The position numbers were made by a program, and so were the translations under genes. Positions 14,151 to 26,340 of a stretch of 64,000 nt of DNA are shown here, piece by piece. Position 1 is the stretch's first letter; each line of letters begins with the position of its first letter. Under the pieces are notes generated by a model that worked only from the letters and a program-made list of their open reading frames with translations, was not told the origin of the DNA and made no database searches. The stretch is taken from NCBI GenBank assembly GCA_024364805.1, contig CM044506.1:20161225-20225224 (forward strand). Reading direction: 5' to 3'. Source of the DNA: Euprymna scolopes (lineage: Eukaryota; Mollusca; Cephalopoda; Sepiida; Sepiolidae).

Positions 14151-15152
14151 CACCGAAAAATAAAGTATCGCCAAGTAAAATGTCATAAAAGTTTAAATTT
14201 ATTTGCAAGCAGATATCAGCTAGAATTTTGTATAAACAAAAACATTTTAGACAAATCGCGATTGAAATAAAATTCGCCGGCGTCTACAACCAAACATTTT
14301 ATTTATGTTAATGCACATATCTTCACTTAGAAAACCTTGTTAATGTTAATCAAGTGTCGAATAGCCTTTTTTGTAATTTCCCATTCAGAATGATAATTCA
14401 TTTGCATATTTCAAAACTTGTTAGGCGACGAGTTAAACCACTTAGTAAGAGTACAGTTTAAACACATTAAAAAAATAATAATAAAAAGTTATATCGTAAG
14501 TATCCCTTTTGGAGTGAAGATCTCCGAAAAAAATTCTTCGCTTAATTTGATCGAGAAGATTTTTCTTTTCATTTTATTTTACAGCGGAAAAAACACGTCT
14601 TTATGACAGTGCGTTAGCCATCTTTGAACATTTTTGCACGCGCCATGTGGAGATAACTGTTTAAAGCACCGACACTCCCTCCCCATCTTTAATACCAGCT
14701 TTTCCTCCGAAAAAAAAAAAAAAAAATCGAAGATTTTGCTCGGTATTATAAATGGTTTTCTCGCTGACCCCCCCCAAAAAAAAAAAAACTACCTGATAAA
14801 ATTAAGTGAAATTTTTGTAGAACTTCATTCCATAACGGATACGTAAAATATAGCATTTTCTAGTATTTTCAATTTTAATGTCTTGATTAAACTGTACAAG
14901 TACTCACTACTGACGTTAGTCTAAAATCGAAACGAACCCCACGACTGCGTGGCAAAACCTTAGGATACTTGTAAAAATTTCTTGCCGAGGACACAGGTTA
15001 ATTTAAAAAGTGTCAAGAGAAAACAAAGCTTTCACATTAGCATAAGTACGATGAAAAATATAACATCGGATCCGATGAAACTTTTAGTAAATGTTACTTT
15101 AATAGATGATTACAATTTTTATTTTCCCTCTTGAACTCTACAAGGCCTAAAA
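14151..15152. other. AT-rich stretch, no recognised gene
   Basis: Contains A-runs (14709-14726) and a C-run followed by an A-run (14769-14788). I see no coding or element signal. Confidence 0.5.
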
Positions 15153-15417
15153 NNNNNNNNNNNNNNNNNNNNNNNNNNNNNNNNNNNNNNNNNNNNNNNN
15201 NNNNNNNNNNNNNNNNNNNNNNNNNNNNNNNNNNNNNNNNNNNNNNNNNNNNNNNNNNNNNNNNNNNNNNNNNNNNNNNNNNNNNNNNNNNNNNNNNNNN
15301 NNNNNNNNNNNNNNNNNNNNNNNNNNNNNNNNNNNNNNNNNNNNNNNNNNNNNNNNNNNNNNNNNNNNNNNNNNNNNNNNNNNNNNNNNNNNNNNNNNNN
15401 NNNNNNNNNNNNNNNNN
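15153..15417. other. Assembly gap (265 N)
   Basis: Run of N. Translations across it are meaningless. Confidence 0.99.
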
Positions 15418-17239
15418 TTCTAAAACATTCATTAAAATGTGTAAGCATATAAAATATATATTAAAATACATTACGACCATGAGTAAAACAGGCGTTTGTG
15501 ATTAGGTTGAGTAACAAAACATAAACACGCACAACTTTACCAATGAGTAACGAGAACCCAAATATACTCGTTGCTGCTCATTAACTAAAATACCATTTTG
15601 AATAATTCAAAGGAACAAAGGAGACCAATATTTATAGCAAGCGAGAACGCAGACCCAACGACAGAGCATAATTTAATATAGTATTGATACCACTCATGGC
15701 ATCATTGCAAATATTAGAAAAAAAATGGTTTTACTTATTTTATAGATTATCATTCATTAGAATTTTTTCCGGTCAGCGATCATTGGAAACGATAATTCAG
15801 CATAGATCTTGGTTAAACCGGATAAAACTTTTCAAAATATAAAATTCTGGGGTTTAAAATTTAACGAAATTAATTTGACATTAACTATTTTAAAATCAAT
15901 TTCTGCGACAGCAAAAATCAGTTTTGTCGTACAAATATGCAAGATTTTCAAACATTTCAAATTACAGCCATAGTAAAGGTTTAAATGTGACCCGATTAAA
16001 AAATGTATCTGAAATGGAAAATGCTTAATGCTTGTTTAATAACTTCGGCTAGAGTTGTCCAATAACTAAGACTTGAACTAGGAGCAGCAGTGCAAAAACT
16101 TCCTTTCATATTAACGGTTTTTCTCTTAGGTATTTGGAAGTAGGGAAACCGTTTTGCGTGCATTGTTTACTTTGAAATTTCATGCAGTACGTCTGATGTA
16201 AATAACACTAGTAACATCTGCTAATCAAATTTGCAAAGTTCAAATATGATTTTAATGAAATTTAATTATCTATTTCAGAGCTTTTAATATTCAGTTTTCT
16301 CCGATGATAGGAGCTTGAAATACGGAAAGTTACCAACAAACATCGTGGGGAAAGTTTAGTTTTCCTTAACTTTAATTTTTACTTGATCAAAGGATTTCTC
16401 TTCTGAAAAGTCATTCCACAGAACTTAATTTTCCTGGAAAAAAGACGTTAATCTTAGCATGCATCAGTCGTGAACAAAAACTTTACAAATAATATTTGTT
16501 ATTTAATCTAGATTTATTTTGAATAAATCTAACTTTCAGAATAATGTTTAAGGAAACACTTTAAAATTTGCGTTTTACAATACTTTATTTTGATATTACG
16601 CCTAAAATTTCCAACGGACACCGAAAACAGTGTTAGAATGGTTTTATAAAACAGACTTTAATTTGATTTAGTACGAAATTCAAGTCGGGTCTGAAAGTGC
16701 TAGTAAACACGATTAGAATAGAGTTATGAATAAAGAGTTTAATAAAAATCTGAAGTAAATGTAAAACGAACGAATATGCTAGGGGGTCAGGTATATCGGA
16801 ATCCTTAGAATAATCAAACCATTTATCCAACAACTTAAATATACTAAACAATTCTTTAATCGCTTAATCCATTATGGAGAATTATTTCCTTAATGCATGA
16901 AAATATTTGAACAGCTTAAAGAAAAACAAGGAGTTTAAGTCATGCATATTAGTCATTGAAGATAAGATTAAGTTATGCGAAGGTAACACGTATATAGTAG
17001 TCCTTCCACGGGTGTCCATAACAGTAACACCAACGCTCGCAGATTTGAAGTTTTCTAATTGCCGTTAGAAAGGAATATAAATAACTTCGATGTCTTTGCA
17101 GTAATTTCACTACAAAGGATTAACTTTATATGGAATATTTCCAAGTAGGCATGCGCACAAGCAAGTAGAAACGACAGTCTTTCGCTTGTTCTTGAGGCAC
17201 ATAAGTTATAGTTGAAATTAAATTTGTGTCAAACAAGAG
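15418..17239. other. AT-rich stretch, no recognised gene
   Basis: Possible 3' flank of the minus-strand gene at 17240-17788. A minus-strand AATAAA (TTTATT on the plus strand) occurs near 16511, about 700 bp beyond its stop, but nothing links it to that gene. Otherwise nothing recognised. Confidence 0.4.
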
Positions 17240-17788
17240 TCAGAACTCGTATAGAAAGAAGCGGATCCAACTGTGTAAGAGGACAATAGATGAACTTAGA
17301 AGAGACATGCAGAAAAACCCCAAAAAGAAAGATACTGTGTCATGGTTCTTGCTGGGATAATCAGGGTAATTAGTGATACTATTATTCCAATTAGAAAATT
17401 TGATGGTATATTCCAGTTCATTCTGGGGCGGTAAACTCTCCGTTGAATTAATGTTAATATTGCCCGTGTAAAGAGAGAGATTGGATTGAGATAGAATTGG
17501 AAACGAAGTTGCTTGCAAGATTTTAACAGTCATTTCACGCCAGGAGTGTTTAGACAGAACAGAGAGTTGAGATTCCAAAGAAAAGTTTCCTTCGTCTTTT
17601 TTAATGGTGAGATTTCGTTTTGATTTAACATTTTCATCAAAAGCAATGCGTGTCGCCGTCGTCATGAGTAAACTGTGCATCACAAGAATTAGAGCTAGTC
17701 GAAAAATACATGTTTGCATTCCATACATTGCGTAAGGTTGTACAACGCTTGTTTTCTTAAGGCGCGGGATATTACTACTTAAGTACAA
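17240..17788 (-). CDS. Candidate small single-exon secreted/membrane glycoprotein
   Basis: The open frame has 182 codons, but the best starts are Met21 (17728) or Met24 (17719), directly before a signal-like segment (IFRLALILVMHSLL, residues 29-41). The mature part is short and polar, with five N-glycosylation sequons (Asn59, 68, 103, 114, 135). A hydrophobic stretch at residues 152-177 (SFFLGFFCMSLLSSSIVLL core) and a tiny tail end the protein, so a type I membrane protein or a tail-anchored product is predicted. No domain or Cys pattern is recognised. It resembles the 42586-43395 gene in architecture, strand and lack of introns. It could be a spurious frame, but signal, sequons and terminal membrane span together are unlikely by chance. 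Confidence 0.5.
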   Translation of the reverse strand: MYLSSNIPRLKKTSVVQPYAMYGMQTCIFRLALILVMHSLLMTTATRIAFDENVKSKRNLTIKKDEGNFSLESQLSVLSKHSWREMTVKILQATSFPILSQSNLSLYTGNININSTESLPPQNELEYTIKFSNWNNSITNYPDYPSKNHDTVSFFLGFFCMSLLSSSIVLLHSWIRFFLYEF

Positions 17789-17870
17789 GTGAAAGAATCT
17801 GGCAATTGGAACCGGCTATTTTCAGGGAGGGGCGTATAGCTTTTTTAACACATTTATACTAAGTAATTTA

Positions 17871-18733
17871 TCTATATATCTATAAAAGTGTATGTGTGTG
17901 TATGTGTACATTTCCCTAAGGAATAACTCTGTCAATTTTCAGTCTATACACTCGAAATTTGATATACAGGATACTGAGATTTGGGAGAATATTTTCAATC
18001 CATTTTAGGCAAGAAATTTGGCCGTTAAGAGGTCAAAGTTCAACGATTTGACCTCTGAGATCTCTACCAAAATTCTCCGCTAATTTGGGTATAAACAATT
18101 GAAATTTTAGATATAGGTTCCGTGGACATGGATTAACTAAATAATTTGATTGGAGCCTAAAACAAAAAATGTTAAGGGGTCATGATAGGGGTCAAAGTTT
18201 AAAAAAAATTACCTCTGGGGTCTCTACCAAATTAATCAGACAATTTCTGGTCTACACATTTGACATTTTACGTAAAGGGTATTCAGAGATAGGACAAACT
18301 TTTAATCGGTTTAGGTCGAAAATTTGAGTTACCAATATATCTATTTACAAATCTGCCTAAAACTATCGACAGATGCGATGGATTTTCACAGGATAAGAAT
18401 CGTTTTGAATCTCGACCCTTCAAACGACAAATACTGAAAAATTCTCTAAAAACATCAATTTCTTCACCCTCAACTAGGCACTTTTCAACGGGGAGGGGTC
18501 ACTTTTTTCGCCGATATTTCCGAAATCACCCCTTCTTTTCGACTGTCTAGCCTTAATTAAAACCTACGTCACTTTCGGTTTAACGATGGTCGTAACAACA
18601 AAGGTGTCACGTTTCCCCCCGTTCTTTTCCTCCTTCGCGGTACGGGTTCAAGCCTGCCTTCCTACTAACACTTTCTGTTTTTGATCAACACACACCACCA
18701 AACAACCGAGCAACGCCGGGCTGAAATGCTAGT
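17871..18733 (+). mobile_element. Helentron-like element, first of a head-to-tail pair
   Basis: Begins TCTATATATCTATAAAAGTG with a TGTGTGTATGTGTACATTTC leader and ends with CCGAGCAACGCCGGGCTGAA followed by ATGCTAGT. These are the 5' TC and 3' hairpin plus CTAGT expected of Helentron/HINE elements. The interior shares TTTAATCGG and GGTCAAAGTTC blocks with its neighbour, then has a unique 3' half with a B-box-like GGTTCAAGCC near 18648. About 860 bp, without coding capacity. Confidence 0.75.
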
Positions 18734-18736
18734 ATA

Positions 18737-20641
18737 TCTAGATGAGTAAAAATATCTGTATGACTGTGTGTCTGTCTGTCTGTGTACATTTCCCTACAAA
18801 ATAACTCTGTAAATTTTCGGTCTATAGACTAGGGATTTAACATAAGGGGTATTTTTGGAAAAATCGTTTTAATCGGTTTTCGGCGCGAAATTTGGCTGTC
18901 AAGGGGTCAAAGTTCGATGCATTGACGTTTAAGAACTCTACCAACCTACTCCGCCAATGTTGGGTCTAAACACTTGAAATTTTAGATAGCGGTTATGTGG
19001 ACATGGATCTAACTTTATAACTTTATTTGAGCCGAAAACAATAAATGCTTAGGGGTCATAATTGGGATCAAATAAAAAAAATGACTTACAAAATTACTCA
19101 GCAAATTTTTTGTTTAAACAATTGAAATATTACAAAAAAGCTATTCAGACATAGAAATCTTTCTAATCGGTTTTCGGCCTGGGCGTTGGCTGGTCGAAGT
19201 TCAATAGATTTGACCTTTGCGATCTCTAGCAAACTATTAAGCTAATTTTAAAATTGTACATAATGGGTATTCACACATGCAGCAGGATTTTTAATTAGTT
19301 TTGGTCCGAAAATTTGACTGCTAAATGGTCAAAGTTTACAAAGTTGACCTTTGCAGATTCTGTCAAACTCCACCGCCAGTTTTGGGTCTAAACACTTGAA
19401 AATTTAAATATAGGTAACTTGGTTATGGTTCAAATATTTTATTTGGCTTTAAAACCAAAATAATAAAAGTTAAAATTGGGGTCAAAATAGGGGTCAAAGT
19501 TTTCAAACATTTATCTCCTCTGCTTCTAGGAAATTACAAAGACAATTTGGGGTCTAAACATTTGAAATTTAACATGAAATTATATTCACACAAAGCGCAA
19601 ATTATGAAGGGTACAAAGGGCTCGAGCAAAACCGGACAGTACTAAAACAGGTTGGTGTTGAGAGTAATTGAAAATGATTAGCAAATAATTTGGGGTTTTA
19701 GATTAATAGTAAATTAAGTGTAATCAGGTTTGGAGTTTAGAGTAATAGAAAATAAGTAGCAAACAATTTCGGGTTTAAGATTAATAGTGAATTATTAGTA
19801 AATAATTTTGGATTTTAGAACAATAGTAAATTAATAGCAAATAATTTTGCGTTTAAGATTAATCGTTAATTATTAGTAAATAAGTTGACATTTGAGAACA
19901 ATAGTAAATTCATAGCAAACAATTTTGGGTCTGAGATTAATCGTGAATTAAATAGAAATAAGTGTGGAGTTAAAAACATAGTAAATTAATAGCAAATAAT
20001 TGAGTTGAGAAAATAATATATAAATAGCAAATAATATTGCGTTGGAGATTAATAGTGCATTTTTGGTGAATAAGTTTGGATTTGAGAACAATAGTAAATT
20101 AATTGCAAATAATTTTGAGTTTGAAAAAATTAGTGAATTTAATAGCAATAAGTTTGGAGTTATAAATAGTAAATAATTAGCAAATAATTTTGGGTTGAGA
20201 TTATTTGTGAATTAATAGTAAATAAGTTTGGATTTAAGAATAATAGTAAATTAGTAGTAAACAATTTTTAGTTTTAATTTAATTTTAGATTGATATCTAT
20301 TATATCTATTAAAGTAATAGTGTCTGTGTGTGTACATTTTCCTCGCAAACTACCCTTTCAATTTTTATCTACAGACACGAAATTTGACAAATGGTTATTC
20401 AGATTTGGGAAAAATAACTTTTTAATCGGTTTTTGGCAAGAAATTCGGCTGTCAAGGGGCCAAAGTACAGCGATTTAAGCTTTGAAAACTTTACCAAACA
20501 CCTCCGCCAATTTTTGCTCTAAACACTAGAAATTGTAAATGTAGGTTACATGTACATTAGTACAAAGTTATAATGCATGTATACATATGAATATAAAATT
20601 ATTAACATAAAGTCCGAGTAACGCCGGGCTTGACTGCCAGT
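18737..20641 (+). mobile_element. Helentron-like composite, second of the pair
   Basis: Starts TCTAGATGAGTAAAAATATC a few bases after the CTAGT end of the preceding element, so the two lie head to tail. Ends with CCGAGTAACGCCGGG, then CTTGACTGCCAGT. It is collinear with the element at 1260-3242, including the internal ~77-bp array (19650-20285) and the short 3' module (20296-20641), and is the more complete copy because it keeps its 5' end. Non-coding. Confidence 0.78.
19650..20285 (+). repeat. ~77-bp internal tandem array, second copy
   Basis: About eight diverged units of the same type as 2080-2890. The difference in unit number between the copies indicates expansion or contraction after or during spread of the element. 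Confidence 0.85.
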
Positions 20642-21070
20642 TTGTAATTATGTTTATCGTACTCGTTCCCTAAATGTGTTTGCTGCTGATAAAACAAAAG
20701 TTTAGTTTGTTGTGCTTATTCTTTCTAATTTCAATATTTCAGCGTAGTTTTTCTTTGTAAATACAACGTAGGTTGGTTATAAAAGAAAACAAATGTGACC
20801 CATTAGATGAGAAATTAAGCTCTTGCTAAACTGTGTAAATCAATACAATTTTACACAACCATTATATTTAAATATAGAAAAGACACATTTTAAAATTAAT
20901 TCATATCTGATCGCACTTTTCATCCTCCATTGCTACGTTTTAAACAATATTAGTATCCGTCGTGTTTCTTTTTATGTCTAATGAACTATTCTAATTTAAG
21001 TTATTTGGTATTATTATTTTCGATCATTATATCTATATTATTATCATTATCATTATTATATAACTCTATT
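20642..21070. other. AT-rich stretch, no recognised gene
   Basis: Nothing recognised, apart from an extra partial copy of the hairpin arm sequence TCGATCATTATATCTATATT near 21019. Confidence 0.5.
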
Positions 21071-21159
21071 CATATTACTATGGTTTCGATCATTCTATCT
21101 ATATTATTTACAGTATAGTTAATAATATAGATAGAATGATCGAAAGCATATACAATATG
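21071..21159. repeat. Near-perfect hairpin (inverted repeat)
   Basis: Arms at 21084-21108 and 21121-21145 are perfectly complementary over 25 bp (TTTCGATCATTCTATCTATA plus TTATT). Pairing extends with few mismatches out to 21071 and 21159, around a 12-nt loop. It could be a tiny foldback MITE, a hairpin RNA precursor, or a replication by-product. Confidence 0.8.
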
Positions 21160-21450
21160 AAAGGTGCGGGTGAAAATATCACATGTAAAGAGAGAGTGTG
21201 AGTGAGAATGATATACAAACATAAAAGATTGGTCAACAGGTAAATTATACAAATATAAGTATAATGTTGACACTTACGGACATATTTTATGAAAATGTTT
21301 TGCTGTGTCTATGGAATGTTGTTGAAAATAGAGTATTATTTCCCGCATCGTTGTCACATCTGGAACGCAAGAATGTATCATGCTAAATTTGGTGCAATTC
21401 TGATCATTAGTTCTGTAGCTTATAAGAAATGTTTGTTTTTAGTTCAGTAT
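21160..21450. other. Short flank, no recognised feature
   Basis: AT-rich sequence between the hairpin and the mariner element; nothing recognised. Confidence 0.5.
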
Positions 21451-21452
21451 TA

Positions 21453-22734
21453 CTAGGGGCGTGCAATAAGTAATGTTCCTGATCCACTTCCAGTTTTCTG
21501 ATCTAGATGAAATTTTGCATGTGCAATCATTTATATCTCTACGGGTTATGTGGCAAATTACAGCTCTGAACTCATTATTATTTCTGTTTTACAGGTGTTT
21601 GAACCCAGTCAGGTGTGAAATGGAGCCTGTTGAATGTCGAGCAGTGATCCGGTTTTTATATTTGAAAGGACGCACACCATAGGAGACTTTTGATGAAATG
21701 AAAGACACTTATGGTGATAATACCCCATCATATGACCTTGTAAGACTCTGGCATCGTGAATTCAAACATGCCCGGAAGTCTGTGGAAACAGCTCCCAGAC
21801 CTGGTCGCCGCCCCTTCTGCCATTTATGAGGCATCTGTCAGTCAAGTTGAGTATTTTGGAAGATCGGTGCCTTACTATTCGCAAAATAGCCAAGATATCA
21901 AGATTAGTAAAGGGTCTGTGGCAACTATCATTCATGACCATTTGCATATGCACAAGGTGTCTGCCAGATGGATTCCCAGGTTGCTCACACCATTCCAGAA
22001 GCGAGAACGCGTCGAGTGCTCGCGGATAAATTTGGAGATGTGCCAAGAAGATTAGTCAAAGTTTTTCAAAAGATTGATTACACAGGATGAGACCTGGGTC
22101 CATCACTATGATCCCGAGACCAAAGCACAGTCAATGCAGTGGAAGCACTTGGACTTACCACCTTCAAAGAAGGCAAAGGTGCATCCCTCCGCTGGCAAGG
22201 TCATGCTCACAGTCTTCTAAAACCAGGACGGAGTAGCGATGACAGATTTCCTGGTAAAGGGTACCACAATTACAGGAACCTATTATGCTTCACTTTTGAG
22301 GAAATTAAGGGAAGCTATCAAAATCAAGGGAGGGCAAGATCAGCAAAGGTACTCTCCTCCTTCAGGACAACGCTCCGGTCCACAACTCGCATGTAGCCAG
22401 ATCAGAAGCACGGGCGTGTGGTTATGAAATCCTACCCCATCCTCCCTACTCTCCTGACCTTGCAACCTCTGACTTTTACCTCTTCCCAGCCATGAAGGTG
22501 TTTTGAAAGGAAGCGTGTCCCAGATGACGCAGCCTTGATTTCTGAAGTCACGTCGTGGTTGGAAGACAAACCTGGGGTTCTACAAAAACAGTCTCCAGAG
22601 CTGCATCAAACGATGGGAGAAATGCATATCTCTTGATGCTTCCTATGTAGAGAAAGACTAATAACTGTGCCAAGTTTCGTTGATCTACTTCTATGGGAAG
22701 TAAGTCAGGGGCATTACTTATTGTACGCTCCTCG
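21453..22734 (+). mobile_element. mariner transposon, nearly complete, inactivated
   Basis: 1,282 bp flanked by TA (21451-21452 and 22735-22736), the known mariner target duplication. Inverted ends: left CTAGGGGCGTGCAATAAGTA; right end, reverse complemented, CGAGGAGCGTACAATAAGTA; both continue as ATG..CCTGA. The transposase begins at ATG 21620 and shows an HTH region, PRPGRR, ISKGSV, VSARWIPRLLTP, DETWVHHYDPE, LLQDNAPVHNS and HPPYSPDLATSDFYLFP in order, i.e. the D,D34D layout of mariner. It is close to consensus in length, so the insertion is fairly young for this window, but stops and frameshifts make it non-functional. Confidence 0.93.
21620..22665 (+). pseudogene. mariner transposase (broken)
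   Basis: DDE/D transposase that would cut the element out and insert it at TA. The N-terminal part (MEPVECRAVIRFLYLKGRTP) runs into a TAG at 21680 and continues in the same frame through SYDLVRLWHREF to PRPGRR near 21810. The frame then shifts to that of 21756-22055 (ISKGSVATIIHDHL, SARWIPRLLTP) and stops at about 22053. DETWVHHYDPE, the first catalytic Asp, begins near 22088; TDFLVKGTTITGTYYASLL, QDNAPVHNS and PYSPDLATSDFYLF follow in other frames. All catalytic Asp codons still look present, but at least four breaks separate them. Confidence 0.9.
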
Positions 22735-22739
22735 TACCA

Positions 22740-24905
22740 CGATTGATATGAGTATATTTGCCACAAACGACATATTTGTATTTTATATTTATTTGCTACA
22801 AATCTGTCCAGTTGTTTTGTAACTTGAAACTGACAGTCTACTTTCATTTTTTTAACGGCGCTCTTTCGCAATATTGTTTAATTTTCTAAAGGAACATTTA
22901 GCATTTGTATTAAAACATTTTTTTTATTAGAGCGAACGACTGGATCTAAAGTCCCGTTTAAAGTACATTTATTTCTTCATGATTTTCCTTTTCTGTAAGT
23001 AAAGAAATATTTTCATCATATTTTTAAACTATCAATGATTCCTGGTGGTATTTTTTTTTTATTTTAAACTAGCAGCTCTACTTGGTGTTGTTGGAGATAT
23101 TAACGATTGTTCTCAATAACAATTCTCATCTGCAAATAAAATATTACCATAAAATCCGAAACAACAGATTCAGTTGAAAAAATGGTGCACAAATAAACGT
23201 GTTAAGTCACACGTAAATAAGAAATACCCGCGTAAATTAACAAACACTAAATAAATTTACTTAAGTAAGAAAAAGACTAATTCCCCTATTTTCTTCCTTT
23301 TTACAGGTTTCGTTGGACATTGTTCTTTAGTATGCTTTTGCTGCAGTTAATGCCCCTATTGCAATATTTTATCGTTAAATTCCTGCTTTTTTAGTTAGAT
23401 TGTGTTTGGCACGTTTAACTTTATTTTATATTTTCTGAAGTGTTTTTTTTTTTACTATTTGGGTCATGGCAATATTTTCCGGCGTGCCCTAAAATACATT
23501 GAAGTTGCAAATAAGAAGCTGACATTTAATGCGTCGTTTTCCCCTTCCCCAGTCAGGTGTTTATGGACATTTAACCTAAGCATATAAAACATGCAGACCA
23601 TTACATGCTTATCTCCGGCACAGACGATTTTAAAACTAACGAAGAACAAGTGGAGGTATATAAGGGAAAATATCAAGATATGAAGTGTTTCCACAAAGTA
23701 GTGAGAAATTTATATCTATTGTAGATTTCAGTCATACAAATTGCAATTTTGAAATTATTTTTTGTTGATTGGAATGGTGAACATAATTTTCGGTTGACTT
23801 CGTTTTAATGTGACATTTTAGATGAGTAAAGTTGTACATTTAGCAATTAATACGATCTTCATATCGTGAAAGAACGCGTAGTATGGTTCCAGGTAATAAA
23901 TCTACATTGGAAATATTTTCACATTTTTTCTTGCCTTTTATGTATCGTAAGACGATCATTCCAAACCCGTGGCACTCATCAACTATTTTGATTTAAGATC
24001 AACGAAATGAGAGTCGTGTGTTCATTCGCTAAGATGCAGAGATTCTTAAAAGAATTGGTATTGCATCTTAAAGAATTACCATTTTATGCAGCTGAGTTGT
24101 CTACTGTTTAAGTTTCAGTTCGTTTGAATCAACTTGTTTCTACTTTTGTTATGGAAAATAAACCCAAAGAGTTACGTATGAGTTGCTAATGTTAAAAAAA
24201 CATGTCTCATTTAATTTTAAATAACATACTTTTTCTCATACTTTTGAATTTGTCTGATTCAAAAAAATTAAATGACATTAAATCTGCTATATAAGATTTA
24301 AATGTGACGAAACCTTAAATAAACATCTCACAAATAAAACAGTAGAAAACATTTTTCAATTTGTAGTTTTAAAATTACAGCGTGTTTAGTATTCTAGATT
24401 GTATTTCTCACCGTAATTTTCTGCGATGCCTAGTTTTCAAACTAGAATGAACAACTAACTAGGTAAGAATATTTACAGTTTTCATATCTATTCTTTTTAA
24501 CTGCATATTATGCATAATTTTAATGTCTATGCTCTTCTCTCGCTTTTATTGAAAATTCTTTTTCAATATTAAAACAGCAAAACAAAATACGAAGTACAGT
24601 CTTAAACTGTGATGTGATTTAACAACTTCGTATACAATAACTGACTATTGGATCATTCATCGAATTTAAAGAAAACATCATGGGGAAAATGATGAGAGGG
24701 AGCTCTGATTATGATAAAGTCCTATCTGATTTCGCTTTACTGATGAAAAGTTTTAGCTACGTCATGTATCTTTTTTTGTTTTCAATAAAAAAGTAAAGGA
24801 TAAATGAAATAAGGTGACACTCTAAACTTTCGATTGATAGGTTGAATGTGAAGTAAAACTTTTCCAACGCAAAACTTCTTAATAATTTGTCATCACTTTT
24901 CGGAC
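22740..24905. other. AT-rich stretch, no recognised gene
   Basis: Several short frames of 60-107 codons occur, but none has a motif, signal peptide or codon pattern I can support. A small direct duplication (GCATCTTAAAGAATT and GATTCTTAAAAGAATTGGTA) lies near 24040-24085. Confidence 0.5.
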
Positions 24906-24908
24906 ACG

Positions 24909-26340
24909 GTTTTTTTACAAGGAAGCCAGAACTAATCAAAGCTCGAAGGCTACTCAGTGATAAGAGTTAATGAGTGTCCGGTGCTCGCCAACATAACAGC
25001 GTGGGTGATTGTTATTGGTAAAAATGAGGTAGATTTGGATTATTATAGAAAACGACTAAAAACCACGTCAACATTAAACTTGAATATAATCATGTTGTAG
25101 TAAGTTAGAAAGCAGTCCATCGATGTAGACCTCGATTTAAGATCAGGCTAGAAGGTGCGAAACAAAAGCTATTCATACCAGGGTACTTTTTATGGTGAAA
25201 ACCATTCCTATTAATAGTCTAAGCGGGGATCAGAGCATGTTGATGAAAATATATATACATTAAAATTAATCAGCCACCTTTTGCGCCATTGCACCACCAG
25301 CTAAATTTCAGTTGATCGTTGTTGTCGATTGAAGTGTTGCCAGAGATTATAGTGTCATGTGCATACATATAGGCGAATAAACAACAAATATGATTAGGGA
25401 GATCGTTTATGAAAGTTAAAGAAGAGGGTTGAATTCTGAGCAAATCCCTGAGGCGGACAATTGTTGATACTTTGAGCGTTGTACTTTTGCCGATCAAAAT
25501 GTTCATCAGAGAGAAAAGATTCAATGATTGAGTAGACGTCTTCAAATATTCCATAGCTGAAAATTTCATGAAGAATTTCATGCCAAAACTTATAAAACTG
25601 CTTTGATATATAAAGAGCTATATAAACAGAAAACCTCTGACAATAGATTCATTGATCCTATGTTAAATTACAGTCAGTACATCAGTTGTAGAACTCGTAG
25701 AACAGAAACCATGCTGCTTTATCCTAAGTATGATGTTCTTATTGAGGTGGTTGACAATTTCTGTATTCAACACGGATTCAAGCAATTTACCCATGAGTCA
25801 CAGTAGACTAATTAATCTGCACTGAGATGCAAAAGACACATCTCCAATATATTTAAAAATTGATGATACTTTCAAAGGCATTTGAAAGCATTTCTCCTAT
25901 GGACATCGATTGATCAGTTTCCCAAGAATGGGGGATAGTTTCGGTTTCTGCTTTTTGAGTACTATGACTGGAATATTGTCAGCAGCACTTTATTTGCTGG
26001 CATTTATGTTCTTTGATGAGTGTGGTAACATCCCGAACAGATATGTGCATGTTGCCGAGATTATTTTAGTTCTTCGGAGGAAATTCGGGACGTAGGTGGC
26101 CCTGATCGCATAGGGTTGTGTTTGCTGCAAAATATTTGAAAAGAGTTAAGTATTGTCACTTACTGACGGAATAACCCAAAACCCGTTGATGATATTCAAA
26201 ATAGAGAATTCGCATCTGTTCAAAATCCCCTGAATACCTCTAATTGTCTACTTTGGATTTTATGGACTGAGCATATAGCTCTCTCGCGGTTTCTGTTATT
26301 CTTTTGTTGTGAGTGCAGCATGTTCTAAAGCAATTTTAGT
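24909..26340 (-). mobile_element. Minus-strand copy of the 8-kb LINE family, heavily decayed
   Basis: The 3' end is at the left: TTTTTTTACAAGG, then CAAAGCTCGAAGGCTACTCA and GTGATAAGAGTT, the complement of the CTTATCC...GCTTCCGGGCCTTGATAAG tail of the 8-kb LINE. Further right, the minus strand encodes RT-like INDLPNHI, YMYAHDTIISGNTS (a decayed YADD box) and SLMNILIGK pieces between 25581 and 25270. Near 26215-26300 the complement of GAGAGCTATATGC and AAATCCAAAGTAG matches 9577-9610 of the 8-kb copy. The endonuclease is not recognisable. Older than the 8-kb copy, judging by divergence. Confidence 0.75.

Noticed and set aside
13808-14270. Plus-strand frames of 106 and 124 codons
   Set aside because: They are shadows of the minus-strand LINE tail, whose SFFPRTARLWNS motif is clear.
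15094-15505. Frames of 100-128 codons
   Set aside because: They run across 265 unknown bases (N). Likewise 35432-35910.
21762-22427. Minus- and alternate-frame ORFs inside the mariner
   Set aside because: They are shadows of the transposase coding strand.
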